NCBI GenBank assembly: GCA_040766985.1
Contig: JAXGPL010000021.1
Coordinates: 1 to 39,851, forward strand
Direction of reading: 5' to 3'
DNA: 39,851 nucleotides
Origin: JAXGPL01 sp040766985
GTDB taxonomy: Bacteria; Bacillota; Sulfobacillia; JAUYEG01
Shown here: piece by piece, positions 8,245-19,364 of the stretch
Layout of the letters: every line of letters starts with the position of its first letter
Numbering within the stretch: position 1 is the stretch's first letter
The notes under the pieces: model-generated
What the model was told of the DNA's origin: nothing
Database searches by the model: none
The model's input: only the letters and a program-made list of their open reading frames with translations
Made by a program: the position numbers and the translations under genes

Positions 8245-8365
8245 GCCCGCTCCCGCTCCCGCTCCCGCTCCCACGCCCGCTCCCGCTCTCACGCCGACGC
8301 CCACGCCCGCTCCCCGGCCCCTGCCCCCGGCCCCGCCAGCGCCCACGCCCCTCCGCGCGCCGCGC
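8245..8365 (-). repeat. G-rich low-complexity tract after folC
   Basis: Read on the minus strand this is a run of G-tracts separated by 1-7 bases, including four or more consecutive GGG or GGGG blocks near 8290-8350, then a GGGAGC hexamer repeated about five times (8246-8276). Such spacing can form G-quadruplexes in the transcript just past the folC stop. The plus-strand open frame across it is proline/arginine repeat sequence and is not called. The rest of the 7832-8374 gap contains the two repeat elements listed separately and no gene that I can support. Confidence 0.6.
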
Positions 8366-8374
8366 TGAGATGAG

Positions 8375-9833
8375 CTAAAGGAGGCCCCCACGGAGCATCG
8401 TCCGCGCTGCCCCGACCAGGTAGAACGAGCCTGTGACAAGCAGCATGGTGTCGTGCTGCGCCGGCCGTACGCGGCGCAGGCCTTCCGCGAGTGCCTCACG
8501 CAGGTCCGGGATGGCCTGCACCGCCAGACCTTGACGCCCGCTGGCCCTGCTCCCCCTCCCGAACCTCTCCGTCAACAGGTCTGCCAGGGCCTGGGCCGGC
8601 ATCGCCCGCGGGGCAAACGGCGGAGTCGTGACCAGCGCGGCCGAAAGCAGCGGGACCAGATGGCCGAACATCGCCTCCAGGGCCTTGTCGCCCATTGCGC
8701 CGAGCACGCCGACCACTCTGCGGCCCGCGAATGACTCGCTGAGTGTTGCGGCCAGCGCCGCGATGGCGTCGGGGTTGTGGGCCCCGTCGATGATCACGAG
8801 AGGTTCGCGCGATACCACTTCGGTCCGCCCGGGCCAGAGGGTTCTCTCGACCCCGTCCCGGATCGCCTGCGCGCCTACGGGAAGCCCCCGCGCCGCAGCG
8901 CATTCGGCGGCGGCCACGGCGACTGCGGCGTTGCCGGCCTGATGCCTGCCCAGCAACGGAAACCTCAGGGAACGGTACTCGCGCTCAAGCCCGCGCACCG
9001 ATACCACGATGCCGCGCTCGTCGGCGCTCTCGACAGTGCAGCCGAAATCGCGGCCGAGCGCAAGGTGCCGCGCGCCGCGCGCAGCGGCTGCGGTTTCGAC
9101 GATGGCCGCGGCTTCGGGCCGCAGGTTTCCGGTGACGACGACCCCACCGGGACGGATGATCCCCGCCTTCTCCCGGGCGATGTCGGCCACCGTCGGGCCC
9201 AGGCGTTCGGTGTGGTCAAGGCCGATGCTTGTGATGACCGCCGCGAGCGAGCCCGGGATCGCGTTGGTTGCATCGTTGCGGCCGCCCATGCCGGCTTCGA
9301 GGGCGACAACGTCGGCCCCGCGCCGGCTGTAGTAGAGGGCGGCCAGCGCGGTGACGGCCTCGAATTCGGTCGGGCCCGGCCACCCTGCCGCGATCATCGC
9401 TTCGATCGCGGAACGGACCTCGGGGACCAGGTCGGACAGCCATTCGCCGGGGAGCTCCTCGCCGTCAAGCTGGATCCTCTCGCCGAAGCGCTCCAGGTAC
9501 GGCGAAACAAACAGGCCCGTGCGCAGCCCCGCCGCGCGGCAGATCGACGCGACGGCGGCCGCGACGGACCCTTTGCCGTTGGTGCCCGTGATGTGGACGG
9601 TCCGCAGGCCGGCCTGGGGACCGCCCAGCCTGCGGAGGAGTTCGGAGATGCGGTCGAGGCCGGGTGGCGCGGCGGCCCCCGGCCGGAACAGGCCGTGCAG
9701 ATACTCCAGCGCCTCGGCAGGGGTCAGGACCGCGGCGGCCTCGCTCCCGACCTCCGCAGCATTGGTCCCGCCCTCGCCCTCGGCAGCCTCGCTCCCGGCC
9801 GCCGCAGCCCCGGTCCCGCCCCGCGTATGCAGA

Positions 9834-9847
<14 letters not shown>
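8375..9847 (-). CDS. folC: folylpolyglutamate/dihydrofolate synthase
   Basis: FolC adds glutamate to folates (and forms dihydrofolate) in an ATP-dependent reaction. 490 residues, longer than the usual 420-440. The extra is an Ala/Gly/Glu-rich N-terminal extension of about 40 residues before LTPAEALEYLHGL. Catalytic features are clear: P-loop HITGTNGKGSVAA, SPYLERFGERI, EAGMGGRNDATN, ITSIGLDHTERLG, IDGAHNPDA. The TTG start at 9847 overlaps the valS end by 14 bases, with GAGGA just upstream. No ATG or GTG closer to the conserved region looked better placed, so the extension may be translated. Confidence 0.93.
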
Positions 9848-12506
<2,659 letters not shown>

Positions 12507-12544
12507 GGCCTCGTTCACACTCCTCTGGAGGTCCCCTGGAAACC

Positions 12545-12579
12545 AAAAGGCGCCTCCGTCCCCAAAGGACGAAAGCGCC
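12545..12579 (-). terminator. T-box attenuator terminator
   Basis: GGCGC...CGTCC (12565-12579 region) pairs with GGACG...GCGCC (12549-12563 region) and is followed on the minus strand by TTTT (12545-12548). It is mutually exclusive with the T-box antiterminator pairing. Confidence 0.85.
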
Positions 12580-12850
12580 GGCTTCCGCGGTACCACCTTA
12601 ATTCCTGCCGCCGACCACCTGGCCGCCCACATGGCGGGCGCCGGCCGGCCGTCAAGCGCTTGACGCTGTATCGGGCTTCTCCCGGCCGGCCCTCCACCCC
12701 GCCAACTCCCCGCGGTGTCTCGAACCGGCTGCTCTGGGGCGACCTTGGTCCCTTACCGGGTCCGGGCAGCCTCCCAGCCTGTGGGCCGCCCTCTCTTTGG
12801 CCGTCAGGGATTACTCTTCCCCGTCATCGCCTGTGCTCGGATTTGTGATT
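12545..12850 (-). ncRNA. T-box riboswitch upstream of valS (specifier GUC, Val)
   Basis: The T-box core AAGGTGGTACCGCGG lies at about 12585-12599 on the minus strand; its UGGU bulge would pair with the ACCA end of tRNA-Val. In Stem I an AGTA motif lies on the 5' side, between a lower GGGG:CCCC helix and an upper TCCC:GGGA helix. Opposite it, by analogy with glyQS leaders, sits GUC at 12741-12743 followed by a purine, a Val codon read by tRNA-Val(GAC). The competing terminator is separate below. Uncharged tRNA-Val should favour the antiterminator and switch on valS-folC. Confidence 0.92.
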
Positions 12851-12856
12851 ACCCCA

Positions 12857-12885
12857 ATGCTAGCAGGGCACTGCCTAGGTGTCAA
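12857..12885 (-). promoter_or_regulatory. sigma-A promoter of the valS T-box transcript
   Basis: A perfect -35 TTGACA (12880-12885), a 17-base spacer and TAGCAT (12857-12862, 4 of 6) sit immediately before the T-box leader. The -35 lies inside the last codons of the upstream acetyltransferase gene, whose stop is at 12875-12877. Confidence 0.75.
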
Positions 12886-13411
12886 CAATAACCCTGCGTC
12901 CTGCGCCTTCCCACGCCGTGCGTTCGAGTTCCATGAGCACGAGTTCGTCGTCCCGCCCTGGCTGGCGCCTGCTGACCGGCAGGCGCGCACGGGCACGGAA
13001 ACCGCACTTCTCATAGCACCGCTGCGCGCGCCGGTTGTGCCCAGCCACGCGCAGGTAGATCAGGTCCAGGCCGGCCTCGCCGAAGACCGTCTCCAAGAAC
13101 AACTGCACTGCGGCGGTGCCGTAGCCGTGCCCGCGGTTGGTTTCCTCGCCGATGAACACCGACATCTCGCCATACCGCCGCCGCCAACAGATGTTCGCGA
13201 CCTCGATCAGGCCGATCACGGTGGCGGGTTGGAGAACGATGGCCATCGACAGGCGGCGGCCGCGGCGGGACTGCTCGCGGAAACGTTCGAGCTCGGCAGA
13301 ACTGCCGAACGGCTTGCCGAAATGAAGCTCCACTTGCGGGTCGTCGCCCCAGGCGACGAGAAAGGCGATGTCGGCCTCCTCAAGAGGCCGCAGATAGACG
13401 GGGGCCCGCAA
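12875..13411 (-). CDS. GNAT-family N-acetyltransferase (RimJ/RimL-like)
   Basis: Transfers an acetyl group from acetyl-CoA to an amino group; the substrate cannot be told. 178 residues covering the GNAT fold: YLRPLEEADIAFLVAW at the start, the acetyl-CoA pyrophosphate loop in RGHGYGTAAVQLFL (about 93-106), and the RVAGHNRRAQRCYEKCGF signature (about 121-138). This layout resembles the ribosomal-protein and antibiotic acetyltransferases of the RimJ/RimL group. TTG start preceded by purine-rich AGGGGTAGG. The C-terminal codons contain the valS promoter -35. Confidence 0.85.
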   Translation of the reverse strand: MRAPVYLRPLEEADIAFLVAWGDDPQVELHFGKPFGSSAELERFREQSRRGRRLSMAIVLQPATVIGLIEVANICWRRRYGEMSVFIGEETNRGHGYGTAAVQLFLETVFGEAGLDLIYLRVAGHNRRAQRCYEKCGFRARARLPVSRRQPGRDDELVLMELERTAWEGAGRRVIVDT

Positions 13412-13510
13412 CCTACCCCTGACCCCCCTCCCAAGACGACAAAGAACCTGGTAGGTGAGGTTCGCGGGGGCTCGGGCCGTTCCTTCTCGTCGCGGGCTAG
13501 CTGATTATGG

Positions 13511-13535
13511 CAAAGGCCCCGCGCACTGCGGGGCC
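13511..13535 (-). terminator. terminator after the ATP-grasp ligase-like gene
   Basis: An 8-bp perfect GC stem (GGCCCCGC, 13515-13522 with 13528-13535) and a 5-base loop, followed on the minus strand by TTTG. It lies 35 bases past the stop of the ligase-like gene and before the acetyltransferase. Confidence 0.7.
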
Positions 13536-13569
13536 CTTCCTACCGTGTCCGGTGTGTTCCGGCCCGATG

Positions 13570-14598
13570 CTAATCGCCGGTCTTGGTCTTAATGATCCGA
13601 TCCTGCTGTGTCCAGCGCTCGACCGCGCGGTCCAAAATCGCGTTGATCAGGGCGCTGTATGAATAGCCGGCCGCTTCGGCCAGTTTGGGATAGTCGCCGT
13701 AGTCGGGCGCCAGCCCGCAGATGGGGTTGACTTCCAGGATACAGGGCTGTCCATCGCGGTCATATCTGACGTCTACGCGCCCAAAGTCCCGACAGCCAAG
13801 GGCCTGATAGGCAGCGAAGGCAGTCTCGTGAATCCGGCGCTGCTCCAGATCACTGAGCGGGGCAGGGCAGTTGTAGTACTGCCACGAGTACCACTCCGAC
13901 TTGAAGCGCTGTGAGTAGATCTGAGACCCATCCGGTACTGCCTCGTAGTTGATCTCCATGATCGGGAAGAACTCAACGTCGTGGGTGCCCAGAATACCGA
14001 CCGTGAACTCGCGGCCGCTCAGAAACTCCTCCACGAGGGCCGGCTGCCGGTAGTTATAGTGCACATCGAGAACGAGCGCTCGTACTTCCTCGTAACACTC
14101 AGCCCTGGAGCGCTCGTTGATACCCATGCTTGACCCTTCGCGGAGCGGTTTGACGAACAGCGGATAGCGCAGGCCCTGAACGTCGACCTCATCTCTCTCG
14201 CGGATGACGCGGAAGGGCGCGGTAGCAATCCCTTCGTAGGCGAAGACGCGCTTGGCCATAGCCTTATCAAGTGCGACGGCAAGGGTCATAACCCCCGAAC
14301 CGGTATACGGAAGGCCGAGCACATCGCAAATGGCGGGGATAAAGCACTCGCGGCTGCCGGCAAAGCCCATGCCCTCAGCAATATTGAAGACGATGTCGGG
14401 ACGCAGCGAATCGAGCTTAGCCAGCGCACCTTTGTCGGCCTCGACAAGAACCACCCGATGGCCGGTTTGGGTCAGCGACTCGTAGATACGGTTGATCGTA
14501 CCCTCGGAATCAAGCTCGCAATTGAGGTCCGGAGGCTCATCATCTCGGAGGACGCGGTCCTTGCCGAGATTGAAGCAGAGCGCAACGGTCAAGCCCAC
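13570..14598 (-). CDS. ATP-grasp ligase related to D-alanine--D-alanine ligase
   Basis: 342 residues with the ATP-grasp carboxylate-amine ligase fold of the Ddl type: FNIAEGMGFAGSRECFIPAI (about 91-110), TGSGVMTLAVALDK, the phosphate loop VKPLREGSSMGI, EEFLSGREFTVGIL, and the metal-binding end GRVDVRYDRDGQPCILEVNPICGLAP. True Ddl enzymes usually end this motif in NPNCG-type or NTxPG-type sequence and start with an N-terminal SGGxSxExxVS loop. That loop is absent here, so the substrate may differ from D-Ala. GTG start with AAAGGAG 10 bases upstream. It is a single-gene unit with its own strong promoter and terminator. Ligase chemistry is well supported; the substrate is not. Confidence 0.8.
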   Translation of the reverse strand: MGLTVALCFNLGKDRVLRDDEPPDLNCELDSEGTINRIYESLTQTGHRVVLVEADKGALAKLDSLRPDIVFNIAEGMGFAGSRECFIPAICDVLGLPYTGSGVMTLAVALDKAMAKRVFAYEGIATAPFRVIRERDEVDVQGLRYPLFVKPLREGSSMGINERSRAECYEEVRALVLDVHYNYRQPALVEEFLSGREFTVGILGTHDVEFFPIMEINYEAVPDGSQIYSQRFKSEWYSWQYYNCPAPLSDLEQRRIHETAFAAYQALGCRDFGRVDVRYDRDGQPCILEVNPICGLAPDYGDYPKLAEAAGYSYSALINAILDRAVERWTQQDRIIKTKTGD

Positions 14599-14743
14599 CT
14601 GGTACCAGCTCCTTTAGTCTAACTAGAGTAAAGCTAAGGAGAAGACGGCTTAACACTCTGCCCCGTACTCGCTCGGACCCCTCCTTGGCGGGCTGCGGCC
14701 CAGGTCAAACTGCGCGGGCGGTTGGTCAGCCTGCCGAAATGTC
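14599..14743 (-). promoter_or_regulatory. 145-base 5' leader of the ATP-grasp gene
   Basis: The promoter predicts a transcript start near 14743, leaving about 145 bases before the GTG. Near its 5' end GGTC...GACC segments could pair (about 14725-14750). No T-box or known riboswitch core was recognised. Confidence 0.25.
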
Positions 14744-14749
14744 AGACCA

Positions 14750-14777
14750 ATTATACTTCGCCGCCTATGGCTGTCAA
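14750..14777 (-). promoter_or_regulatory. consensus sigma-A promoter of the ATP-grasp gene
   Basis: Perfect TTGACA (14772-14777) and perfect TATAAT (14750-14755) with a 16-base spacer on the minus strand. It is the closest match to consensus that I found in the window. Confidence 0.8.
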
Positions 14778-14784
14778 TCGATTG

Positions 14785-14832
14785 CGAAGCTGGTTACGAA
14801 GCTGGTCACGAAGCTGGTTGCGATGCCGGTTT
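14785..14832. repeat. 12-bp direct repeats, four units
   Basis: CGAAGCTGGTTA, CGAAGCTGGTCA, CGAAGCTGGTTG and a degenerate CGATGCCGGTTT stand head to tail. They lie between the lon terminator and the -35 of the ATP-grasp promoter, where an upstream activator or repressor could bind. That role is inference. Confidence 0.7.
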
Positions 14833-14849
14833 GGATGCCCGAGGGTGCA

Positions 14850-14880
14850 AAGAGCGCTGCCGCTCGCGGGCAGCGCCCTT
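14850..14880 (-). terminator. terminator after lon
   Basis: GCGCTGCC (14854-14861) pairs with GGCAGCGC (14869-14876) across a 7-base loop. On the minus strand it is followed by TCTTTGC. It lies about 70 bases past the lon stop. Confidence 0.65.
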
Positions 14881-14945
14881 TGGGCCTCTAACTGGTTTTT
14901 GAGACTACGCTTTGGTTCGCGCCCCGCCCACGCGGCGGCCTTACC

Positions 14946-16796
14946 TTATGCAGGCGGGCTGACAGCCTCCTGCGCCGGGGGCTGGTCGCCGTGGATAGGT
15001 GAGCCAGCCATATCCGGCATGCCGCCAACCAGTGCCACATCCAGCACTTCATCCATGTGGTCGACCATCACCAGACGTATCTCGCGGCGGATCTCAGGCG
15101 GCACATCCTCGATGTCCTTCTCGTTCTCCCGCGGCACAATGACGGTGCGGATGCCGGCGCGATGGGCCGCGAGGACCTTCTCCTTGAGCCCCCCGATGCC
15201 GAGCACCTTGCCGCGCAGGGTGATCTCCCCGGTCATAGCCACGTCATGCCGCACGGGCACCCGCGCCAGGGCCGACGCGACGGCGGTCGCCATCGCGATC
15301 CCGGCGGATGGGCCGTCCTTAGGCAACGCGCCCTCCGGGATGTGGACGTGCAGATCGAACTTCTGGTGCCAGTCTTCTTCGGTGCTGAAACGGTCGGCGC
15401 GCGAACGGATGTACGACAGGCCGGCCTGTGCCGACTCGCGCATGACCTCGCCAAGCTTGCCGGTCAACATGACCGAACCCTTGCCGTGCAGCACGGTCAC
15501 CTCGATCGACATCACCTGGCCGCCGTAATCGGTGACACCAAGCCCCTGAGCAACGCCGATCTCGTCCGTCTTCTCCGCCTCGGTGCTGTGATAGCGCGGT
15601 ATGCCGAGGTGGGTGCGGAGATTGGTTACGGAAACCTTGACCCGCTTCTGCCGGCCGCTTACCACCTCGCGCGCCACCTTGCGGCAAATCGCGGCCAGCT
15701 GGCGTTCTAGCTGGCGGACGCCGGCCTCGCGCGTGTAGTGACGAATCATCTGGCGCAGGGCATTTTCGCTTATGTCGAGTTGCTTGGTCTTGAGTCCGTG
15801 TTCCTGGATCACCTTTGGCAGGAGGTGCCTGCGGGCGATCTGCACCTTCTCCTCCTCGGTGTACCCGCCGAGGTGGATGACCTCCATCCGGTCAAGCAGC
15901 GGCTGCGGAATCGTATAGGCGCTGTTGGCCGTGGTTATGAAGAGCACGCCCGAAAGGTCGAACGGTACCTCCAGGTAGTGATCCGAAAAAGTCCTGTTCT
16001 GCTCGGGGTCAAGCACCTCAAGCAACGCAGACGCAGGGTCGCCCCGGAAGTCGACGCCGAGCTTGTCGATCTCGTCCATCAGGAAGACCGGGTTGGAGCT
16101 TCCCGCCTGACGCATCCCCTGCGCCACCCTGCCGGGCAGCGCGCCTACGTAGGTGCGGCGGTGGCCACGGATTTCGGCCTCGTCGCGCACCCCGCCGAGC
16201 GATATGCGCACAAACTTGCGGCCCAACGCGCGCGCCACGCTCTTGCCGAGCGACGTCTTGCCGACGCCGGGCGGCCCGATCAGGCAAAGGATTGGCCCCC
16301 GCAGGTCGTCGGACAGGTGCCGGATGGCGAGGAACTCGAGTATCCGCTCTTTGACCAGCTTAAGCCCATAATGATCCTCATCGAGGATCTTCGCGGCATG
16401 GTCGAGGTCCAGATTGTCCTCCGTGCTGATGCTCCACGGCAGCGCCAGAAGCCAGTCGAGGTAAGTCCTGACGACAACGGCCTCGGCGGCCATCGGCGGC
16501 ATCTTCTCAAGGCGGTCGACCTCTTTGAGGGCCTTGTCCTCGACCTCCGGCGGCAATTTGGCCTCGCGGACGCGGTCGCGAAGTTCAAGAGCCTCGCTGG
16601 CGCGGTCCTCTGAACCGTCGCCCAACTCCTTATGGATGGCCTTGAGCTGCTCACGCAGGTAGTACTCGCGCTGCGACTTTTCCATCTGCTTGCGTACGCG
16701 GTGACTGATCTTGCGTTCCAATTCGACTATCTCGATCTCGCGTTGCAGGATCTCCGCCAGCAACGTCAGCCGCTCGCGGACATCGCTTGCATCCAA
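14946..16796 (-). CDS. lon: Lon protease, ATPase and protease domains (3' part of a frameshifted gene)
   Basis: ATP-dependent serine protease for misfolded and regulatory proteins. This part holds the central coiled coil (QMEKSQREYYLREQLKAI), the AAA+ module (Walker A GPPGVGKTSLGKS, Walker B VFLMDEIDK, sensor region GVLFITTANS) and the C-terminal protease domain with the Ser of KDGPSAGIAMATA and Lys of GGLKEKVLAA. Lon homology in this frame continues past the TTG at 16796 up to about 16910 (SDALASLQGLTEPGAIADQI), where it passes into the frame of the 5' part. The gene would thus encode about 803 residues if one base were restored. Downstream of lonB. Confidence 0.9.
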   Translation of the reverse strand: MDASDVRERLTLLAEILQREIEIVELERKISHRVRKQMEKSQREYYLREQLKAIHKELGDGSEDRASEALELRDRVREAKLPPEVEDKALKEVDRLEKMPPMAAEAVVVRTYLDWLLALPWSISTEDNLDLDHAAKILDEDHYGLKLVKERILEFLAIRHLSDDLRGPILCLIGPPGVGKTSLGKSVARALGRKFVRISLGGVRDEAEIRGHRRTYVGALPGRVAQGMRQAGSSNPVFLMDEIDKLGVDFRGDPASALLEVLDPEQNRTFSDHYLEVPFDLSGVLFITTANSAYTIPQPLLDRMEVIHLGGYTEEEKVQIARRHLLPKVIQEHGLKTKQLDISENALRQMIRHYTREAGVRQLERQLAAICRKVAREVVSGRQKRVKVSVTNLRTHLGIPRYHSTEAEKTDEIGVAQGLGVTDYGGQVMSIEVTVLHGKGSVMLTGKLGEVMRESAQAGLSYIRSRADRFSTEEDWHQKFDLHVHIPEGALPKDGPSAGIAMATAVASALARVPVRHDVAMTGEITLRGKVLGIGGLKEKVLAAHRAGIRTVIVPRENEKDIEDVPPEIRREIRLVMVDHMDEVLDVALVGGMPDMAGSPIHGDQPPAQEAVSPPA

Positions 16797-16825
16797 TAGC
16801 TGCTGCTTCTCTTCAACCTTGAGCG

Positions 16826-17356
16826 TCAGCAGCGAGATGATCTGATCGGCAATGGCCCCCGGCTCGGTGAGGCCCTGAAGCGAAGCCAGCGCATCGGAAC
16901 CAGACGGCGGCTCTGTTTGACGTATTGCTCAAACAACGTTGCGACCGTCCGGGTCAAAGCCTCGATTTCGGCGTCGTGTCTCTGGCTCAGCGGTAATTCC
17001 TCCACATGGACTCGATGGCTCGGATCGACCCGTGAGAAATCCACAATCCGGGCGCGTACCACGCCCTCCACAAGCACCCGCAGGTTGCCGTCGGGCAACC
17101 TGACCAACTGCTTGATCTCTGCAAGCGTTCCGATCTCGTGGATATCCTCCGGGTCCGGTTGCTCAATATCAACCTGCTTTTGGGTGGCCAGCAGGATCAG
17201 CCGATCGCGCGCCATCGCGTCTGTGACCGCGAGAATCGACTTCTCACGGCCGACCTCCAGATGCATCATCATGCGAGGGAATACAGGCATCCCGCGCAGC
17301 GGAAGCAACGGTACCTCGCGGGGGACATGTCTGGTTTGTGGCCGACGCAAAGGCAA
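16826..17356 (-). CDS. lon: Lon protease N-terminal domain (5' part of a frameshifted gene)
   Basis: Encodes the LON substrate-binding domain: VPLLPLRGMPVFPRMMMHLEVGREKS, EIGTLAEIKQLVRLPDGNLRVLVEG, then the helix ending FEQYVKQS. After that, Lon similarity stops in this frame and resumes in another at about 16903-16912; loss of one base in the AGC codon (16910-16912) would explain it. The open frame then runs to an unrelated tail ending at 16826. I prefer the TTG at 17356, 10 bases after GGAGG; a TTG at 17377 is also possible. Either an assembly indel or a genuine break; lonB nearby is intact. Confidence 0.85.
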   Translation of the reverse strand: MPLRRPQTRHVPREVPLLPLRGMPVFPRMMMHLEVGREKSILAVTDAMARDRLILLATQKQVDIEQPDPEDIHEIGTLAEIKQLVRLPDGNLRVLVEGVVRARIVDFSRVDPSHRVHVEELPLSQRHDAEIEALTRTVATLFEQYVKQSRRLVPMRWLRFRASPSRGPLPIRSSRC

Positions 17357-17558
17357 AACTGGCCAACCTCCTCTCAATCGCCTTCTTGATAGGCATGTTA
17401 TTGGCCGACTTAGGAGTGGATTCGCGCAGTACTGATGGTTGTCCTGCCTTTTTGGGTTCCTTGATGGGGGTCGGACACCTGTGGGAATGAATGGTTATGC
17501 AACCAACAACCGTACGGAGCGGGCCGGTTTGATTGCGCTCCGGAGCCGGAGCAGCCTG

Positions 17559-19229
17559 CTAGGCGGGACCCGCCGGGCGGGCGAGGAGGAGGTTTCCCTG
17601 CTGGGATTGCGCCTCGGTCAAGATTGAGTAGTCAAGCACTTCCCTCAAATGGCAGACCGGGATCACGGCTATCCGGTCCTGATGCCCGAACATCTCCTGC
17701 CAGTTTTCGCGGGGGATCAGGACGCGCGAGACGCCGCCGTGCAGCGCCGCCTGGATCTTTGCTACGACACCGCCGACTGGTCTGACGTCTCCGGTAATGG
17801 AAACCTCGCCGGTCATCGCCACCTTGTTGTCAACCGAGCGGCACGTAATGGCGGAGTAGATCGCCGTCGCCACCGCGACTCCCGCGGAGGGCCCGTCGGC
17901 GGGCACCCCGCCGGGGAAGTTGATGTGTAGATCATAAGCCTGCGCGTCGACGTCAAAGAGGTTGCGCAGGACGGTCATGACGTTTTGAATCGCGCCCATC
18001 GCCATGCCCTTGCGCCGCAGGGTGCGGCCTGTGGAGGCGATTTCCTCCTCCTCGATAATGCCCGTGACGGTCAGGGCGCCACGGCCCTTCTTGGCGGCAG
18101 GCGAGGCCACGCATTCGATTTCGATAAGCGCGCCGCAATTGGGCCCGACCACGGCAAGCCCACAGACCACGCCCGGGCGGGGTGTTGCCGGGGCCCGGAG
18201 CAGGTGCCGCGGTGAGTATTGGCCGCTTGCGACGACCCACTCGATGTCCTCCCGGGCAAGGTCGGTGCGTCTTTCGCCCTGGGCGAGGCCTGCCGCGAGC
18301 TGCACGATGTTGACCGCATCGCGCCCGTTCTGGGCGTAGTTGCGGATGACCTCGGCCGCACCGGGTGACATCTGAAAGGAAATCCGCTCCGCCGCGTTGG
18401 CCGCGATTAGGCTGACCTCCTCCGGCAGCAGCGGGCGGAAGAACACCTCGACGCACCGCGAGCGGATGGCCGGCGGGATCTCCTCGGGCAGGTGGGTCGT
18501 GGCTCCGACGAGGCGGAAATCCGCCGGCAGCCCGTTGTCGAAGATGTCTTTGATGTGCCGCGGGATGTTGGCGTCCTCGCTGCTGTAGTAGGCGCTTTCG
18601 AGAAACACCTTGCGGTCCTCGAGCACCTTGAGCAGCTTGTTCATCTGGACCGGGTGCAGGTCGCCGATCTCGTCGATGAACAGCATCCCCCCGTGGGCCT
18701 TGGTCACCGCGCCGGGTTTGGGCTGCGGTATGCCGGCAATGCCCAGCGGACCTGCACCCTGGTAGATCGGGTCGTGCACCGAACCAATCAGGGGATCCGC
18801 GATACCGCGCTCGTCAAAGCGGGCGGTGGTGGCGTCGATTTCGATGAACTTGGCTTCGGGACCGAACGGCGAATCGGGGTTGCGCTTGGCCTCGGCCAGC
18901 ACCAGGCGCGCCGCGGCCGTCTTGCCTATGCCGGGCGGGCCGTAGATGATCACGTGCTGCGGGTTCGGCCCGCAGAGCGCGGCCCGGAGGGCCCGGAGCC
19001 CCTCGTCTTGGCCGATGATCTCCTCGAACTTGCTCGGGCGGGTACGTTCAGCCAGCGGCTCCGTGAGCCTGATGGCCCGCAGCCGCTCAAGCTTGTCCAG
19101 TTCCTTCTTGCTCTCGCGGTCGACGGCCACGCGGGTGCCCTGCTGCGCCCGCAGCAGGTTAAGGAAATAGAGGCCGATGACCACAGCGAAGAAAAACTGG
19201 ACCATCGTCAGAATGCTGCCGATTTCCAA
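17559..19229 (-). CDS. lonB: Lon-like ATP-dependent protease LonB
   Basis: Membrane-anchored Lon paralogue of Firmicutes, in Bacillus linked to the forespore. 556 residues from a TTG at 19229: membrane helix (about 8-28, QFFFAVVIGLYFLNLLRAQ), RESKKELDKLERLRAI, Walker A YGPPGIGKT (Lys103), Walker B MLFIDEIGDL, and a protease domain with ADGPSAGVAVATA and a Lys in VVAKIQAALHGG. The TTG is chosen because GGGAGGA stands 5 bases upstream and the N-terminus then has the same spacing to GLYF as Bacillus LonB. A sigma-F-like -10 (GGGAATACT, 19291-19299) lies upstream, but its -35 is poor. Next to lon and clpX. Confidence 0.93.
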   Translation of the reverse strand: MEIGSILTMVQFFFAVVIGLYFLNLLRAQQGTRVAVDRESKKELDKLERLRAIRLTEPLAERTRPSKFEEIIGQDEGLRALRAALCGPNPQHVIIYGPPGIGKTAAARLVLAEAKRNPDSPFGPEAKFIEIDATTARFDERGIADPLIGSVHDPIYQGAGPLGIAGIPQPKPGAVTKAHGGMLFIDEIGDLHPVQMNKLLKVLEDRKVFLESAYYSSEDANIPRHIKDIFDNGLPADFRLVGATTHLPEEIPPAIRSRCVEVFFRPLLPEEVSLIAANAAERISFQMSPGAAEVIRNYAQNGRDAVNIVQLAAGLAQGERRTDLAREDIEWVVASGQYSPRHLLRAPATPRPGVVCGLAVVGPNCGALIEIECVASPAAKKGRGALTVTGIIEEEEIASTGRTLRRKGMAMGAIQNVMTVLRNLFDVDAQAYDLHINFPGGVPADGPSAGVAVATAIYSAITCRSVDNKVAMTGEVSITGDVRPVGGVVAKIQAALHGGVSRVLIPRENWQEMFGHQDRIAVIPVCHLREVLDYSILTEAQSQQGNLLLARPAGPA

Positions 19230-19364
19230 CGCGATCCTCCCGATGCGCAACAGTGAACGCAATATGCCAAACAGCCGAGTTTCTAGTTTGAGTATTCCCG
19301 CGAAAAAGCAGCTATCCGACAGAAAGCCCACGAGCCGCATAGGGTCCCGGCCGCATGCGCAACA

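Noticed and set aside
8246..8276. Short repeats that might be a CRISPR array
   Set aside because: The units are 6 bases with no spacers, so this is simple-sequence repeat. The same holds for the 20-bp and 23-bp tandem repeats, which have no spacers and no cas genes nearby.
8037..8378. Plus-strand proline-rich open frame in the folC-SPOR gap
   Set aside because: It runs through hairpin repeats and a simple hexamer repeat, with no ribosome site and no conserved sequence.
17378..17558. CIRCE or CtsR operator before lonA
   Set aside because: I looked for the CIRCE inverted repeat and for GGTCAAA tandem heptamers here and before clpX and found neither.
19280..19300. Sigma-F promoter of lonB
   Set aside because: GGGAATACT fits a sigma-F -10 well, but no -35 with the expected sequence is at the right distance, so I note it only in the lonB entry.
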